Positions 62,026-64,000 of a stretch of DNA of 64,000 bases are shown in pieces. Position numbers and translations under genes: made by a program. The stretch lies in assembly GCF_964355755.1 (NCBI RefSeq), contig NC_092670.1, positions 2,135,001-2,199,000 on the forward strand, given 5' to 3'. Source of the stretch: Antedon mediterranea. Its lineage: Eukaryota; Echinodermata; Crinoidea; Comatulida; Antedonidae. The notes below the pieces were generated by a model. It had not been told where the DNA came from and ran no database searches. It worked only from the letters and a program-made list of their open reading frames with translations. Numbering within the stretch: the first letter of the stretch is position 1; each line of letters begins with the position of its first letter.

Positions 62026-62211
62026 TAAGCCCTGTCTACACTATCAAACTAGTTTGACAAAACAAGTGTGATGTACCCAAATATGTTAGTGATATACCCA
62101 AATATGTTAGTGATATACCAAATATGTCACTGATATGACATCATCATGGCCATATATGGGCACATCACATTTTTTTGTCACATAAAGTTTGATAGTGTAG
62201 ACAGAGCTTTA
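62026..62211. mobile_element. MITE, family GTCTACACTATCAAAC, copy D
   Basis: The left end is taagccctgtctacactatc and the right end is gatagtgtagacagagctta-like, followed by A. The inner atatgttagtgatatacc block is duplicated. It lies downstream of RNF216. Confidence 0.8.
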
Positions 62212-63169
62212 GGTCTACTGTATGTCTCATATTTGGACTTGGCACAATCCTACCATTGTATGGGTGTTGCTTGCTTACAGTTTACAGTAGGCCTATTACT
62301 TTTCCAAAGGTACAATGCGAATAACAAAAAAAAACGGAACAAAACAATATTACTGAAGATGGCATGAATTTTTTTTAACTTTTTGATATGGTGCTGTATA
62401 TGTACTACTGTATAATATACCTTAACAATTATTGTTATCAATACATTTTGTCTTTTTTTCTATTATAACGTATATTGAGTAAGCCTTGATAATATAAATA
62501 AAAACATTTATACAGAACAGAACATTATTTTTACTTGTGAATTTCTTTAACATACTTCAAGTTTCACCAGTCATGAGTCATAGACAACTCATGATTCGAT
62601 ATCAACCTTTTCAGTGATGTCATATATCTTGCGACCAATCCCCTTCCACGTTTTGGAGGCTATACTAGCCCTTGGGAAGATGTTGCATACTGGTGTTTAT
62701 AAACCATTTGATGTGCCAAAGACTTTTTTTTAAAGCCACCAGTTAGAAAGATTTTACTTGTCTGTCATTTTCCAAAAATGATCCTGTTATTCTTGAATAT
62801 GAAACACAAAATGTATTTGAATTCATATTATTTATTTTACCTACTGTACCTCTGAACACATTTACTTTACTTTTGGACTTGTTTTATGTTTAGAATTTTA
62901 AAGCCTGATGCCTACCGTACCTATCAGTTAGTGCTGTAGTGTAATTTTTCTTATGAGCTTTTTAAAATATATTTTAATGACATAAAATTACCTAAAATTT
63001 TTTGTTGTTTTTGTTTTTTTCTTTTATTGAACTAACATTTTTCTTTGGTGTTAAAATAAAACCAGGTAAAAATTTGGTAAAAAAATAACCAGATGAATCG
63101 CAACCAACATACAAAAATACAATAGCGCCCTCTCTAATTCAATCACTTATCGATCGAAGCCTAGCAACA

Positions 63170-63185
63170 GTTTCCATGTAGAAAC
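63170..63185 (+). promoter_or_regulatory. Weak X-box-like motif upstream of the dynein gene
   Basis: gtttccatgtagaaac has RFX-like half sites, but with non-ideal spacing and one mismatch. RFX factors control many ciliary genes. It lies ~370 bp before the dynein ATG. Confidence 0.25.
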
Positions 63186-63551
63186 GCTACACAATACGGC
63201 CATTTTGAAAGGAGAGAGCAGACGATCTGAAACTCCGACAAGTGTCAAACAGAAAAGAATTTATTTATGCCATCTTAGAGGGTACCAAAATCAAAGAAGA
63301 GTATAGATGGCTAATGCTTTAACTAAGACTGTTCTAAGGACCCTTGCCAAATGATTTCAGTAAAGTTATATTTACTTTTTATAGTTGAATTGTTTATGGT
63401 TGTCTGCAACTTGCCATTCGCTCTCACGATAATTGATTGAGTTGAAGAGCGCGCGAGAAACAGAGCAGGGTAGTCTCTAGTAGGCTAGTTTCTAGGGCCT
63501 AGCAAAGATAGGCCTATAACACTATTTGTATTAAACTTTACTTAAGCAATT

Positions 63552-63899
63552 ATGGCAGACTCTGGTGATGCACGGTTAGACTTTATTGCAGAATATATTT
63601 TAAAATGTTATAAACTGAAACCAGACAAATGGGCAAAATGTATCGGTGTGGAAGAACAGAAAATTCTGATGATGGAATTCTTGGAAAAGGCAGAACACCA
63701 ACAACTCATTATCACAATGAACTCTGCGGGATTACTGACACCAGCCTATGAATTTCCAGCAGCATTAAAACAAACCAAAGCAATATATTTTATCAAGAAA
63801 GGGAAAGAAAATGTTTCGAAAGATAACATTTCCAATTCTCTTGTTTATGGAGACCTTTCGTATTCACCTTTGGAACAACTTTCAGCACTTGTTGATGAG
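63552..63899 (+). CDS. Axonemal dynein heavy chain, outer-arm DNAH9/11/17 type, exon 1 (partial)
   Basis: The ATG in context attATGG follows an in-frame TAA. The exon encodes 116 residues and ends GAG/gtacgt in phase 0; the gene continues beyond the window. The sequence RLDFIAEYILKCYKLKPDKW, then a stretch with AGLLTPAYEFP, then the segment ending YGDLSYSPLEQLSALVDE, follows the N-terminal tail of the outer-arm beta-type heavy chains DNAH9, DNAH11 and DNAH17. In those proteins the tail binds intermediate chains and docks the motor on ciliary doublets. The motor (AAA+) domain lies outside the window, so the exact orthologue cannot be chosen. The in-frame read-through after 63899 (to 63989) is intronic. 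Confidence 0.85.
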
Positions 63900-64000
63900 G
63901 TACGTTCAAATAATATATTAAAAAAGTTTTTAATGTTACCAATAATATTACATTTAAAAAAAATGTTTTCAACAACGTTACATTTTTAATAATAATAAAT

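Larger units (their letters stand above)
61395..63551. other. RNF216 3' UTR and dynein upstream region
   Basis: ATTAAA at 61516-61521 is a candidate poly(A) signal. Then follow a 28-bp minisatellite, MITE copy D and AT-rich sequence. The dynein promoter should lie in 63.0-63.5 kb. No other gene is seen. Confidence 0.55.

Overview
The window is eukaryotic, AT-rich and dominated by introns, transposon remnants and tandem repeats. Intron/exon gene structure, axonemal dynein and RBR ligase genes, chimeric 5S-tRNA SINEs and many short DNA transposons suggest a marine invertebrate, probably an echinoderm or other ambulacrarian. The species assignment is inference, not proof.

Layout. (1) About 1.25-16.3 kb, + strand: a four-exon gene for a 308-aa four-helix protein of the claudin/PMP22/CACNG type. 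Its 12-kb second intron holds a 5S-tRNA SINE and a 41-bp x ~34 minisatellite. (2) About 16.3-27 kb: no convincing gene. It holds several MITEs, tRNA-derived SINE fragments, minisatellites and a second 5S-tRNA SINE. (3) About 27.1-29.4 kb, - strand: a three-exon ankyrin-repeat gene of unrecognised subfamily. (4) 30,586-50,028: one 19.4-kb foldback transposable element. Its ends are near-identical inverted repeats, and its two unequal arms (about 13.8 and 5.6 kb) consist of ~183-bp satellite monomers in opposite orientation. A perfect 9-bp target duplication (GTATGTGTG) flanks it. (5) 50.5-51.7 kb: a second, 1.2-kb DNA transposon with its own 6-bp duplication. (6) About 51.9-61.4 kb, + strand: a complete 12-exon homologue of the RBR E3 ubiquitin ligase RNF216/TRIAD3 (1,240 aa by my splicing). 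It carries a recently amplified 57-aa coding repeat and several transposons in its introns. (7) 63,552 to the window end, + strand: first exon of an axonemal outer-arm dynein heavy chain (DNAH9/11/17 type), cut by the window edge.

The four genes have no obvious shared pathway. The main novelty is the giant foldback element: it has transposon hallmarks (TIRs, 9-bp target duplication), its bulk is higher-order satellite, and it has no recognisable coding sequence. All splice junctions were inferred by eye from GT/AG sites and reading-frame phase; no alignment or transcript data were available.
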